Shown piece by piece: positions 13,601 to 23,784 of a stretch of 64,000 nucleotides of DNA. The stretch's first letter is position 1. The number at the start of each line of letters is the position of its first letter. This DNA is from Pycnopodia helianthoides. Lineage: Eukaryota > Echinodermata > Asteroidea > Forcipulatida > Asteriidae. The notes below the pieces were generated by a model that saw only the letters and a program-made list of their open reading frames with translations, had not been told where the DNA came from and made no database searches. The translations under genes and the position numbers were made by a program. The DNA lies in NCBI GenBank assembly GCA_032158295.1, contig CM063259.1, positions 265,501-329,500 on the forward strand, given 5' to 3'.

Positions 13601-16600
13601 CAAGCCATCAATGACTTTGGGGCAAGGTAAGGACAAAGGTGTCATCTAGCCATAGCCACTTAAAGTGATCTAGCTACAGCCACATATTGTCATCTAGCCG
13701 TAGCCACTTAAAGTGATCTAGCTACAGCCGCATATTGTCATCTAGCCATAGCCACTTAAAGTGATCTAGCTACAGCCACATATTGTCATCTAGCCGTAGC
13801 CACTTACAGTGATCTAGCTACAGCCACATATTGTCATCTAGCCATAGCCATATAAAGTGATCTAGCTTTAGCCACTTATTGTCATCTAGCCATAGCCACT
13901 TAAACTTAAAGTGATCTAGCTACAGCCACATATTGTCATCTAGCTGTAGCCACTTAAAGTGATCTAGCTACAGCCACATATTGTCATCTAGCTGTAGCCA
14001 CTTAAAGTGATCTAGCTACAGCCACATATTGTCATCTAGCTGTAGCCACTTAAAGTGATCTAGCTACAGCCACATATTGTCATCTAGCTGTAGCCACTTA
14101 CAGTGATCTATCTACAGCCACATATTGTCATCTAGCTGTAGCCACTTAAAGTGATCTAGCTACAGCCACATATTGTCATCTAGCCATAGCCACTTAAAGT
14201 GATCTATCTACAGCCACATATTGTCATCTAGCCGTAGCTACTTAAAGTGATCTAGCAACAGCCACATATTGTCATCTAGCTGTAGCCACATATTGTCACC
14301 TAGCCATAGCCACATATTGTCACCTAGCCATAGCTATCACCCATTCAGACACTAACACACACACATGTGGGCAATTCCACACTAATGGGCACAAAAGTGT
14401 GACACTGGAGGGGATTGATGGATAGTAGTAACAAAATGAAGTATATTGTCATGTATGTTTGTCTGTGTACATTCAGAAGCACATGAGGATTGTGGCTAAC
14501 AAAAAAAGAAGGTAAATAACCGAGTATTTAAGAAACTGGAGGAGATAATTCTTCAAGATTTATACGTATGTAACAAGGACAGACATTTTTGTTATCATTT
14601 GATAGAGGTTATATTAAAATAAATGTATTGCCCAATGTTGTCCAGATACCAATTCTACAGACCCTTAGGGATAGTTACCAGCCAAAATTAAGAAACTTCT
14701 TCCCTGGCTATTTAAGAAATTTTAAGTTTTAAAAACAAATTTATACGTACAAACAAGGACAGAATTTTGTCACAAAAGCATCTGTCCAATGTTCGTACGT
14801 GATTTATTTCCCATTGTTATTGCCTTAATACCCACGGCAACATCTCAGTTTTATTGCATACAATCTTTAAGGGTTAGGAAAGTTACTGACACAGTATTTT
14901 GTAACTGTTTTTTCATTCTTTCTTTCATTTCCAGGCCATATGTCTGTCTTTGATACATACGTAACACATTTTAAATGACCTTGCAAATCCTAGAGGTCAC
15001 CAAGTAATTTGTTACTTTTTACTACAAAACAATCATAAACAGATTTAAAATGTAAAGGAAAAGACTGTAACAAAATAGTTACTTTTGTCTCGCTCTCACA
15101 TGCCTATCTTACAAAGTTATCTTTTGGCCCATTAGTGTGGAATTGCCCATGTACAAACTTGCTGCTATTTTATTTGTTACAGTGATTACAGTCCAGAGGC
15201 TAGTTTCACTACATCGGGCAGTGTTCCTAACCAACCCGATGTACCATCACTACTGGAAGCGACGGCTCACAACTTACATGTAGAATGGGACAAGAGTACC
15301 GGGGATATCAATGGGTATACATTGGAGATGGATGATGAGATGAAGGTGGGTACCAGAGAAATATGAACGATACTTGATGAATGAAAAAATAATAATCAAT
15401 TACTCTTGCTAGAAAAATGTAAACCCAATTTATGCCTACATGCATGACAGAAATTTTAAAAAAATGCTAAGTGTTCATCCGGTAATTTCATCAACTGAAA
15501 TTACCTGGTTTTTCTGGTGCACAAATTTTGAAATGTTTTGGAAAACAAATGTACAAGTTACTGAACAGATTTAGAAATTCTTAAATTTAATTTGCTTGAT
15601 GAAAAATTAGACTAATTTGTAAATTTCATTTGTCAACTCGGAAAAGCATGGCTCTTGTGTGTTAAGGAGCAGTAAAACCAATGTTTAGGTTTCCTGTAAC
15701 TTGTTGTTTGTATGGATATTTTTAGTCAGGATAATTTGATTGATTTTGTTGGATGGTTTTTCTACAGGATAAACATAAGAGACCAGTCTAGAACAGCCAT
15801 TGCTGTTGATTTGTTAATTTTGTATTTGTTTCTTTTCTGGACAGAGGTATGGCTTCCAAGTTGTATATCGAGGGGAAGAGACTAATCACCAATGCAAAAA
15901 CCTTGCCAGGAATTCAGAGTATAAATTCAGGGTAAGTTTTGGGTATCGGAAGTAGATTGGGGCAGGAGGTTATAATAGATCCTCTTGCATTGTTCTCCAT
16001 CGCTGAGGCCAAACATATCGCTGAGGCCAAACAGTGGAATACACACTCATGTGTACGCGCTGTGTATGACAAAGGACTGCACTAGTAAAGTCAACATGCT
16101 TTACATTGGATCAGGCATACCATCCGAATCCGAGTCCCAATAGTTTGGGTGTTGAGTTAATACCAAGTGGTGTTTGATTTTGTTTAATGTGAGGAAGGAT
16201 CCTTTTGAATCACTTGTGGAAGATATAGTTAAATATATCCTTTAAAGAAGCAGACAAAACAAAACATTTGCGGAAATACTTGTTGACATGTGAAAATGAT
16301 GAAGATGTATTGGGGAGGATGTACAGTCCTATCCTGCACCTAAAATGTTTCAATCCATCAGAACTGTCCGGATGACAGTTTCATTCGTCGCTTCATAAAT
16401 GTTAGAAAAAAAATTGGTTTATCAAGAGCTCTTTTTTCAAGGTCAAATTTATCTTGTAAAACTTGACTGAATGTGCAGGCTGTGTGGCGCTATTCTAGTA
16501 TTAGCAACATGCTTTCATTAGGATTCTTCAGGCCTGTAATTTGTCAGGACTTTTTCCAGATTTCAGGCTTGATCATTGATCATCTCCCTGTGGACTTGGG

Positions 16601-19600
16601 TTTTCTTAAAAGAGTCAAACTCGCCACCGCAGAGAAAAGACTCTGTCCTTGTTATGATCAAACCTTCAGGTGTTCATTTGAAATGATGTAGAAACTTCAT
16701 TTTCATCTCAAATGTAACATGCTATAAATTCATCTCAAGAATTGAGAAAACTCTTACCTGATTGTTATGAATGTACAATTGTCTTCAAAATCGGGTTATT
16801 TTATGATCAACATTGTTTGTTGAGAAGTAACAAGAATAATTGTGTTACATGTTTCTTGACTGGCAGCATCCTAATTGGCATCTTTGGATTGAGAAAAGAT
16901 TGTTGTGGTTTAAACATGGTTGGTTTGGCTGTGCAGTACTGAATCCAACAAACTCTGGCAAACCTTTGGACTCTGATAAGATTGGTATGTCCTATGGCTC
17001 TATGCTATGGCATGGTTGGTTTGGCTGTGCAGTACTGAATCCACAAACTCGGCAAACTCTTTGGACTCTGATAAGTTGGTATGCCTGGCCCTATGGCCTA
17101 TGCTAAGCATTGTTGGTTTGGGCATGCAGTACTCAAGCAAAATCTTTGTCTATGGATGTGTCAATTACATGCCAAACAAAGTGAAGGGTTTTCAGGTTTT
17201 AGGTCAGTGTAATTCAGAGATGATAATAGAATTGTTGTTTATTTGTTTCCTCTTCAGTTAAGTGCCTTCAATGAAGAGGGAAAGAGTATATGGAGTGGAG
17301 TAGTGGCCTTTCGTACACTGCCTGACACGCCAAGAGCGCCTTGGAAGCTGTCACTCAAGGGCAAGGTACACTCCACAGGCTTTAAAGTGTCATGGGGTAA
17401 GTCTACTCAAATTGGATTTCAATATTCTCCACTAGCTTGTGTATGAGCAGAACCCTAATGCCCATTCCTCTGCACACATAACATGTTTCCCCTACCTCCG
17501 ACTGGCAACACTCCATTCATCAATCCCAGGCATCCCTAAAGGACTGATGCAATGCCTAGATTCTTAGATATATGTGAAAGACGATGGTGCAAAGATGATG
17601 TTTTTTTTTCGCAAGTGTCCTCAAAGAAAAAACTAGCCCAGTGCATTTCTTATGGGTTTTCTTGTCATTTTTGGAGCCAGTTTGAGTGAAGTTGCTGTGA
17701 CGCATAGTGGAATTACGGCATACTTATGAACAGGGCCCAATCTTCCCTAAAACTGTTTTGCCAAACAAAATTAAATAGGAAACCAGTAAAAACACAGTTC
17801 AAGTCACATGGTACTATTTTGGCTGGTAACCTTACTCTGGGAAGCAAAATTATTTTGTGCCAAGTTACTTGTTATGTTTATGCTGCTCTATGAAAGTGGG
17901 TCCTGCAAGGTACCAGTCTACCAGTGTTTATCTTCTTTAACTTGACTCTGATTTCCACTCTACGACAGATCCGCCAAAAGACACCGGGGGTTCAGATATT
18001 ACATCCTACAATTTAGAAATGAGCAACAACGGAATAAGTAAGTGCAGGACTTGTCTCAAACTCTTCTTGTATATATTTTTTATTATAGTTGATAAAGACA
18101 ACATACAGGGTTGGTAAGCATCTAAAAAATGTTGATCAGTGATATCTGAAATTTTTATAAAGGTCGTGCGCAAGTACCACTGCTCCAGAAAAACAGTTCA
18201 AATTTAGTTAATGGCCTGACATTTTGACCCTTGCAGAGCCTTGCTTAAAGACCAAATGAAAACACAACACAGATATTCAAGAATGTTAGTGTCTGGTAGA
18301 AAAAGAGTGGAAAGAAAGGAGCAGAGTTCAGTCAGAAGAATCAATATATTGAAATCAGAATTTCATGACATTTCCACAGGTTGATTTTTATGCAGATTGA
18401 AAACAAGAATTCATATTTTCTTTTGAAAACAATAATGTAACTTTCCCTTCAGATACCACCTTGTGTCAAAAAGGTAAAATAATTGTTCAGCTTATAATTT
18501 GAGAAAACAACAACTTTTCTCGTTTTAAAACTACCACTGAATTTAAAAACATACTCAAAAGTAGATTTAATGACTTGTAGATTAAAAGCTAGATGATGTA
18601 CTTGCCTTTTTATTTAACATTATTTTATATTCCTGGCCATAGAGGGGGTAAAAGAATTATTGCAGTTGAAAATTTGACTGAAATATTTTGTTGTTACTTT
18701 TTTGTCCAGATGATCTGTTTGTATCGATATATGAAGGCTTAGAGAAAGAGCATAACTTGGAGAACCTTGAGCCAGGTCATACCTACAAGCTGAAAGTCCA
18801 ATGCTCAAGCAGAGGGGTTGTAGCCCAGTAAGTTCTCTTTATTTCAAAGGAAAATTATCACTTTTATAGTATCTTTGCCCCTTTACAGGTAATTTCTGTG
18901 TGACCCAGCATTGCTTATATTTGACTCACTTTTTATGGGGGAGGGGGTATTTATGGCTGGAAAAAATAAACAAACATGAATTTTAGGTTTTTTTATGTAC
19001 TATGTTAACATATAAAACAGTGGGAAATGTCAATTTTTGGCATAACCTTTACTCTGTCCTTTTCGACTAAGTGGAAGTACATGTAGGACAAATCATGAAA
19101 TAAGCCAATTGTGGCTGCTAAGGTCTCTAAAGGGTTCAATGTATGCCAGTATCTAGGGTGTACACCTTTAGTAGACTGTTAACCAGTACATTCTCATTTA
19201 TGTCATAATACGTCATTGCTACATTAGCAGCTTACTTTATAGAGCTGCATAAGCACAAGAAATAACTTAGCACAAAATAATTTCACTTACCAGAAAAGGT
19301 CACCAACTGAAACATTATATCAATTATACTGTTGGTGTGACTGGTGTTGGTGACCTTTGCAAGATCTTATTAACTTTTCTGCTCAACCAGATTTATGAAA
19401 TTGTGCAATTATTTCCTCTACAGTTTTCCGACATTTGTAGTTTGACAACGTTGCCAGTTTGTCCAGGGCAGTGTATACCACCAAGGTTACATGGGAAACC
19501 ACGGGCAACCTCTGTCAATCTTAGATGGAGTAAGTTCAAAATCAATCTTCAGTTGAACGTCTTGTTGTTGTTATTTGTTTATTGTAAACAAGGAATAATC

Positions 19601-22600
19601 CATAGTAGCTACCTCCTCATCCAGTGCATCCCCCCTGCTTGATCATCGATTGCATCCCTCCTGCTTGATCATCGATGTGCATCCCCCTGCTTGATCATCG
19701 ATTGCATCCCCCTGCTTGATCATCGAGTGCATTCCCACTGCTTGGTTATCGAGCAGGCGCATCACATCACAAATACCACATCCAAAATGCACAACCTGAC
19801 CGTCACAGCAGTGGCGTCAGCTTGTTACCTCTAGCCCATATCCGCCTTGCTGGTCACAGTACATAAACACTGTTTCTGCTGAGGTGGGACTTGGACCAGT
19901 GGCCACTAAACTAACCTGATCCTCTTGTCAATTTTTTAGCATGAGGTCAGATATGTCAATTTGTAAAATAAAAAAAACCATTTGGATGTTGTGTTAGCAT
20001 ATAGAGTACTTCAATAGATATGAAACACCAAGGAGTTACAGATCAATGTTTCAACCTCATTCTCAACTAAACTTTGCTATTTATTTCTCCCTGTCCCCCT
20101 GTAAGGTACACCAGAGTATCACGGTGGCACAGCCCTCCAGGAGTATGCCGTAGAACTGATAGCAGCTGACGACACACCCAAAGAAGTCCATCGGGCTGGT
20201 GCCTGCATCACAGAGTGTACTGTTTAATGCCTTGCTACCCGGGAGACCATACAGCTTCCGGCTTAGGGCATTCAATAGAATTGGGGTGAGGCCATAACTT
20301 GAAAATACTGAGTTGACTCACATCTAACTCTTAGCTTTTCTTTATTGTGTCAGAGATTTTCTTTTTTATTAAACTTTCCACCATTTCAAATGTTGTCTTG
20401 AACATTTGAATATTTATGTGTTTTATGAAGTCAACAAACTGTCGACAGCATATATGTATGTGAGGTCCCAAGTCAGAATGAGGCAGTTTTTGCAACTCGT
20501 GAAATGGCATTAATTGTGAAGATAACTGAAAAACAAGATCCAGAGGTCTAAGGTATACCAGAGTACCACAGTGGCACAGCCCTCCAGGATTACACCGTAG
20601 AAATGGTAGTGGTGGGAATGGTACTCATTGACCCCCGCAATCCAGAGGTATACTACTCAGTAGGAATGGAACTCTATGACCCCTCATTCTAGAGTGGATC
20701 TCTTAACCACTAGACATAAATCCAATGATAGGGTACTTCATAATGCTGGGTAATAACTATTGGTGGAGCTAGTATTTTCAGTTCACACTAAGTTGATTTA
20801 CAGTTGTCTCTTTTTTGTTTTGTTAGGGTGGACCCTTCTCAGAACCCCTCCAGGTCAACACGGCAGCCGGCCCACCGGACGCACCCACAGACCTGTCTGT
20901 AAATAGTCGCTCAACCAGCGTAGCGTACGTGGCATGGGATAAACCGTGCTGTAACGGTGCAGAGGTGAATGAGTACCGCCTGGAGAGAGCATCGGAGAAC
21001 GGCTCATTTTCAACAGTAAGAACTGTGGGAATACTGATCAGAAAAACAAAAATATTGCATCATATATACATTATTTCAACATTGCTGTTCAATACGGGTG
21101 ATTCGCAATACAGTGGGCCCTCTACAGGTTACCCTGGAGAGGAAATTCCTCAACTAAACAAAATACACTCACAACTCAGTGGTGCAAATGCAGTTTGCTC
21201 GAAATGACCCACTCTGCAATATAAGTCCATCTCATTGTCCCCCCAATTTCATTCCCTTCATCAGGTCTATAATGGCTTTTCATCGTTCTGCGAGCTAAAG
21301 TCCCTCCAGCCTGCCACCTTCTACTATCTCCGTGTCCAGGCCATTAACTCAGCTGGCCCAGGACCCTTCAGTGACGTGGCCACTTATGAGTCGCCCCCCT
21401 CCTCCCCGGAAGCTGTTGCCTCCCTCCGTCTCCTCTCTTCAACCTCGGAGTCGCTGCTGATCCGATGGACGGAGCCCAACTGTTGCGGGTCGGAGATCCT
21501 GTCGTATAATATCGACATTGGGGAGAAGCCGATCATCTCCGTGCAGGGGAATGTCACGGAGCATTGTCTAGAGATGTTACAACCAAACACCAAGTACAGG
21601 TACATGTAAGATTACTTCCCCTGTCAGGCTCATGTGTTATTTCACTGTTACTTATGTTACACTGACCATGCCACAGCTAGTGGAAATCTGGTATTCTGTT
21701 TGAAAATTGGCAGGTTCTGTTGTGAAATAATGTTATTACTATTATTATGAATTCCGTTTCAAGAATACGCATACAAGCAGTCAACAGTATAGGTGTGGGG
21801 CCTTACAGCGCCTCCCTCAAAGTCACCACCAAAGCGCTTCCCCCAGATCCACCACGTCTGGAGTGCACCCTCTATAGTCATCAGAGTCTTAAACTCAGAT
21901 GGGGTGACAATGCCAAGTCGCCTGTTGACGCTCGCATCCAGAACTACACCGTGGAGATGGAAGACAGGAAAGGAAGGTCCGTTGTACTTTTGGTTTTAAT
22001 CTTTTTTAGAGCACCAATTTTCTTTTAGATCCTGGTGTGCAGGCATCATAAGGAGAAAACATTAGATAGTTATAGAAGACTGCGGCAGATTGGAACAAAA
22101 AGTTATTCTTGAATTATGTATTTGTATTCAGAGAATTAATCAGGTTAGTGGGTGAAGTCCAGAGCTTTAAAAAAATTCCACCGTTGGGATTTTTTTCACA
22201 GCACTCTGGAAAGTACTGAGTATACAGTGCTTAATGCACATCAGTGTATGGTAAAATGCAAACAATATTCTTTATCCCTGATGCAAATGAACATTTACTA
22301 GAACTTTCTCCTTATTCTATTCTTACTATACAGGTATTGTGTTGCATACTGTGGTGCTAACGTCTCACACAAGGTATCCAAGTTGAGCGAACAGACCTCT
22401 TACCGATTCCGCATCTTTGCCAGTAACGATGCCGGGGACGGCCCGTACTCAGAGAGTTACACATTCACAACGACCAAAGCCCCACCTCCATGTCTAAAAA
22501 GTGAGTTAGATCCATCCCTTTGCCCCTCAGTGTACACTGTGGCTTTGTTTGATGTCTTAAATCTGTTCATACTTGGCGCTAACTTGCTAAAGCCATGTGA

Positions 22601-23784
22601 AATTTACTGTGTCTCAATTGCTTGTGTGAGTGTTGCAGTAGGAAATTTAATGGCTTCTGACTGGCACCGAACAAAGATATTGACAAAATAGAGAGACCAC
22701 TACCATTAGGGCTAGATAGCTCAGTTTGTAGAGGCGCGTTGGCACGTTAATCTGGAGGTAGCAGTTTCAAATCCTGTTCTAGTCAATTTTTCTTTGTTCA
22801 CCCCAAATATGAGTAAAAATTGACCAAGTCAGTTTCCCTATGGCTTATTATAAATTAGTACTATTACATGATAACCTTGTTTTTTCTGTTTCTGCAGCTC
22901 CCAAAGTAAGCCTGATCAGTGAAGACTGTTGTGTGGTAGAGTGGCAAGCACTAGGAAACATTCAGAATGATGTTGTCATCTACCATTGCCAATGTCAGAG
23001 AGTCAGAGACAGTGAAATCAAACTGGTGAGAAACTCTTCCCCCATTTTTTCCCAAAGCTTAAAAAAAGACACCCCCCTTGTGTTACTCGAGGCAACCTCT
23101 TTAAGGCAACTGGTTCCAGACAACCCCATAACAGAAAAGACACTTGCTTTTCAAATTTTGCCTAAATTGCTCATCGACAGTAAGACACTTTTCAAGAAGT
23201 GTCTCTTCTGCAACTGAAGTGTTCCTTTGGCATGCAGTGGAGTTGGTTGATTCTGAGCTGCCTGTAAAACTTGCTACAAGTGATGAGGTCCTTATATTCA
23301 CTCACAAGACTGTATCTCTTACCTATTCAGGCATTCAGATATTGTGTTCCCATTTGCTTCCCTTGCCCCAAGCACTGTCTAATCCCTTCTTTACCATTGA
23401 ACCCCAGCTCAGATCACCTCTCAATCGGGCACCCCCACTCTGAGTTTGTATTGACATTCTTTATCATTCCCATTGTCTCAGGTATACCGAGGGCCTGGCA
23501 GTAGTGTCATTGTACCTGATTTAATGCCAGGCACTGAGTACAGAGTCCGCACCTGTGCTATCCGTCTACTGGACGATGGCGGACCAGAGCTAGTAGGAAC
23601 ATACAGTCCTTGGGAGAGCTTCCTGACAGCCAGTGTAGTCTTGGTGACCCCCATCACCCAAGAAGATACCCAAGCTGATGAGCCTACTACTGAACCCAAG
23701 TCACTGGAGGATCAGACGTTCATTGCCATCTGCCTGGTAGCTTTCTTCTTCCTTGCCATTTTATCTGCATGGTTTATGGCTTGA
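10609..23784 (+). CDS. FNDC3: Fibronectin type III domain-containing protein 3 (FNDC3), 5' partial
   Basis: This is the invertebrate co-ortholog of vertebrate FNDC3A/FNDC3B, endomembrane proteins with nine FN3 domains and a C-terminal tail anchor. Sixteen coding exons are visible: 10609-10671, 11950-12142, 13502-13626, 15183-15345, 15845-15931, 17258-17396, 17969-18037, 18710-18827, 19441-19529, 20106-20285, 20827-21015, 21265-21599, 21764-21976, 22334-22500, 22898-23025, 23482-23784 (about 853 codons). All junctions are AG/GT with consistent phases except exon 20106-20285, which has one extra base. The peptide aligns with FNDC3A as I remember it in domain order and in diagnostic stretches such as RLTNRTKN, KGKVHSTGFKVSWDPPKD and LPPDPPRLEC. 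The last exon ends in a hydrophobic segment (FIAICLVAFFFLAILSAWF) followed at once by MA-stop. The start codon and first half of FN3-1 lie upstream. The family role in secretion and cell adhesion is known from vertebrates; here it is inferred. Confidence 0.95.
11280..11572. mobile_element. MITE, AGCCCCTTTCACAC family
   Basis: AACCCCTCTCACACTGGGC at the left faces GCCCTGAGTGTGAAAAGGGG at the right. Interior blocks such as TTGAGAGTAGGGTCAAG and TTTCCCAGGGTTTTG are shared with 43946-44222. It is intronic in FNDC3. Confidence 0.65.
11950..12142 (+). CDS. FNDC3: FNDC3 exon: FN3-1/FN3-2 linker and start of FN3-2
   Basis: The acceptor is CTTACAG and the donor GTAATT; the exon ends at a codon boundary. 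It encodes VPRLTNRTKNLLYLRWNSPL, matching the conserved NRTKN...L.W motif of FNDC3 FN3-2. Confidence 0.93.
13502..13626 (+). CDS. FNDC3: FNDC3 exon: second half of FN3-2
   Basis: It encodes VYEGPEKTYRVTKLQPETLY, ending with a LQAINDFGA-type G strand. The donor GTAAGG is followed 14 bases later by a 0.7-kb minisatellite. Confidence 0.92.
13640..14335. repeat. 48-bp minisatellite (dimer of 24-bp units), about 14 copies
   Basis: GTCATCTAGC(C/T)(G/A)TAGCCACTTAA alternates with GTGATCTAGCTACAGCCACATAT. Each half is 24 bp and the two halves are related in direct orientation, giving a 48-bp higher-order unit (for example starts at 13641 and 13689). The array lies in the FNDC3 intron directly behind the donor at 13627. 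Confidence 0.95.
15183..15345 (+). CDS. FNDC3: FNDC3 exon: end of FN3-2 and first half of FN3-3
   Basis: The acceptor is TTGTTACAG and the donor GTGGGT. It encodes ATAHNLHVEWDKSTGDINGY, with the conserved FN3 core tryptophan. Confidence 0.9.
15845..15931 (+). CDS. FNDC3: FNDC3 exon: middle of FN3-3
   Basis: The exon is 29 whole codons encoding YGFQVVYRGEETNHQCKNLA and ending NSEYKFR. Phase 0 on both sides. Confidence 0.9.
16905..17130. repeat. Roughly 96-bp tandem repeat in FNDC3 intron, 2-3 copies
   Basis: GTTGGTTTGGCTGTGCAGTA recurs near 16917 and 17013, with a degenerate third copy near 17110, each followed by GGCAAAC...TTTGGACTCTGATAAG. It lies just upstream of the exon at 17258. Confidence 0.75.
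17258..17396 (+). CDS. FNDC3: FNDC3 exon: end of FN3-3 and start of FN3-4
   Basis: The acceptor is CTCTTCAG and the donor GTAAGT. It encodes LSAFNEEGKSIWSGVVAF and then LKGKVHSTGFKVSW, very close to the vertebrate FNDC3 sequence. It leaves one base of the next codon. Confidence 0.94.
17733..17904. mobile_element. MITE, GGGCCCAATTTCAT family, diverged copy
   Basis: It starts CAGGGCCCAATCTTCC and ends GCTGCTCTATGAAAGTGGG, an imperfect inverted pair of the same family as 4706-4949. It is intronic in FNDC3. Confidence 0.5.
17969..18037 (+). CDS. FNDC3: FNDC3 exon: FN3-4 middle
   Basis: It completes the split codon as D and reads DPPKDTGGSDITSYNLEMSN, the FN3 BC loop and C strand. The donor is GTAAGT. 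Confidence 0.93.
18710..18827 (+). CDS. FNDC3: FNDC3 exon: second half of FN3-4
   Basis: The acceptor is TTGTCCAG. It encodes VSIYEGLEKEHNLENLEPGH and ends within a codon before donor GTAAGT. Confidence 0.9.
19231..19408. mobile_element. MITE, GGGCCCAATTTCAT family, close to an exon acceptor
   Basis: TTTATAGAGCTGCATAAGCA at the left faces CTGCTCAACCAGATTTATGA at the right, and the interior has an inverted GGTCACCAAC/GTTGGTGACC pair. The element stops about 30 bases before the acceptor at 19440, leaving only a short pyrimidine-rich stretch for splicing. Confidence 0.5.
19441..19529 (+). CDS. FNDC3: FNDC3 exon: FN3-4/FN3-5 boundary
   Basis: The acceptor is CATTTGTAG; the alternative CTACAG at 19423 would bring in an in-frame stop. 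It encodes PVCPGQCIPPRLHGKPRATS and then VNLRW, matching the PCLPPRLQGRPKA stretch of FNDC3A. Confidence 0.88.
19622..19755. repeat. 26-28-bp minisatellite, about 5 copies
   Basis: The unit TGCATCCCCCTGCTTGATCA followed by TCGA is repeated about five times with point changes. It is intronic in FNDC3. Confidence 0.85.
20106..20285 (+). CDS. FNDC3: FNDC3 exon: FN3-5, carries a 1-bp frameshift
   Basis: The acceptor is CCCTGTAAG. It reads PEYHGGTALQEYAVEL up to ITECTV, after which TTTAA gives a stop. Dropping one T of the run at 20223-20225 restores NALLPGRPYSFRLRAFNRIG, which matches FNDC3A, and makes the exit phase fit the next exon. The exon is one base longer than its phases allow. A sequencing or assembly error is the simplest reading; a real null allele cannot be excluded. 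Confidence 0.9.
20545..20630 (+). pseudogene. Degenerate duplicate of the FNDC3 FN3-5 exon start
   Basis: About 70 bases resemble 20102-20170: GTATACCAGAGTACCACAGT followed by GGCACAGCCCTCCAGGA. In frame it reads PEYHSGTALQDYTVEM, preceded by an AG. Homology ends after about 24 codons, and no conserved second half or matching donor is visible. It is an intronic exon ghost, or possibly the relic of an alternative exon. Confidence 0.75.
20827..21015 (+). CDS. FNDC3: FNDC3 exon: end of FN3-5, start of FN3-6
   Basis: The exon is 63 whole codons. It encodes GGPFSEPLQVNTAAGPPDAP and later AWDKPCCNGAEVNEYRLERA. The acceptor is TTTGTTAG and the donor GTAAGA. Confidence 0.93.
21265..21599 (+). CDS. 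FNDC3: FNDC3 exon: end of FN3-6 and most of FN3-7
   Basis: This is the longest FNDC3 exon here. It encodes LQPATFYYLRVQAINSAGPG and then EILSYNIDIGEKPI. The donor is taken at CAG/GTACAT because it restores KYRIRIQAVNS across the junction; the nearby GTAAGA at 21607 would not. Confidence 0.93.
21764..21976 (+). CDS. FNDC3: FNDC3 exon: end of FN3-7, start of FN3-8
   Basis: It encodes IRIQAVNSIGVGPYSASLKV and then LPPDPPRLEC, a near-identical stretch to FNDC3A. The donor GTCCGT is weak, but the phase and homology across the junction (MEDRKGRYCVAY) support it. Confidence 0.92.
22334..22500 (+). CDS. FNDC3: FNDC3 exon: second half of FN3-8
   Basis: The acceptor is TATACAG and the donor GTGAGT. 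It encodes KLSEQTSYRFRIFASNDAGD followed by GPYSESYTFTT, the conserved FN3 FG region. Confidence 0.93.
22709..22790 (+). mobile_element. tRNA-like SINE head
   Basis: It contains TAGATAGCTCAGTTTGTAGA, an A-box-like start, and AGTTTCAAATCCTGTTCTAG, a B-box-like block 43 bases later. No clean cloverleaf is apparent, so I read it as a SINE fragment rather than a tRNA gene. It is intronic in FNDC3. Confidence 0.5.
22898..23025 (+). CDS. FNDC3: FNDC3 exon: start of FN3-9
   Basis: The acceptor is TTTCTGCAG. It encodes PKVSLISEDCCVVEWQALGN and ends at a codon boundary before GTGAGA. The core tryptophan of FN3-9 is present. Confidence 0.9.
23482..23784 (+). CDS. FNDC3: FNDC3 last coding exon: end of FN3-9 and tail anchor
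   Basis: It encodes YRGPGSSVIVPDLMPGTEYR, CAIRLLDDGGPELVGTYSPW, an acidic/Thr-rich linker, then about 20 hydrophobic residues and MA-stop at 23782-23784. A single C-terminal membrane segment with almost no residues after it fits the tail-anchored topology of the family. Confidence 0.95.
   Translation, partial: VYRGPGSSVIVPDLMPGTEYRVRTCAIRLLDDGGPELVGTYSPWESFLTASVVLVTPITQEDTQADEPTTEPKSLEDQTFIAICLVAFFFLAILSAWFMA

Noticed and set aside
21862..21885. Copy of the CAGTGCACCCTCTATAG element in an FNDC3 exon
   Set aside because: The short match GTGCACCCTCTATAGT encodes the conserved ECTLYSHQ segment of FN3-8; no inverted partner is nearby, so it is coincidence.
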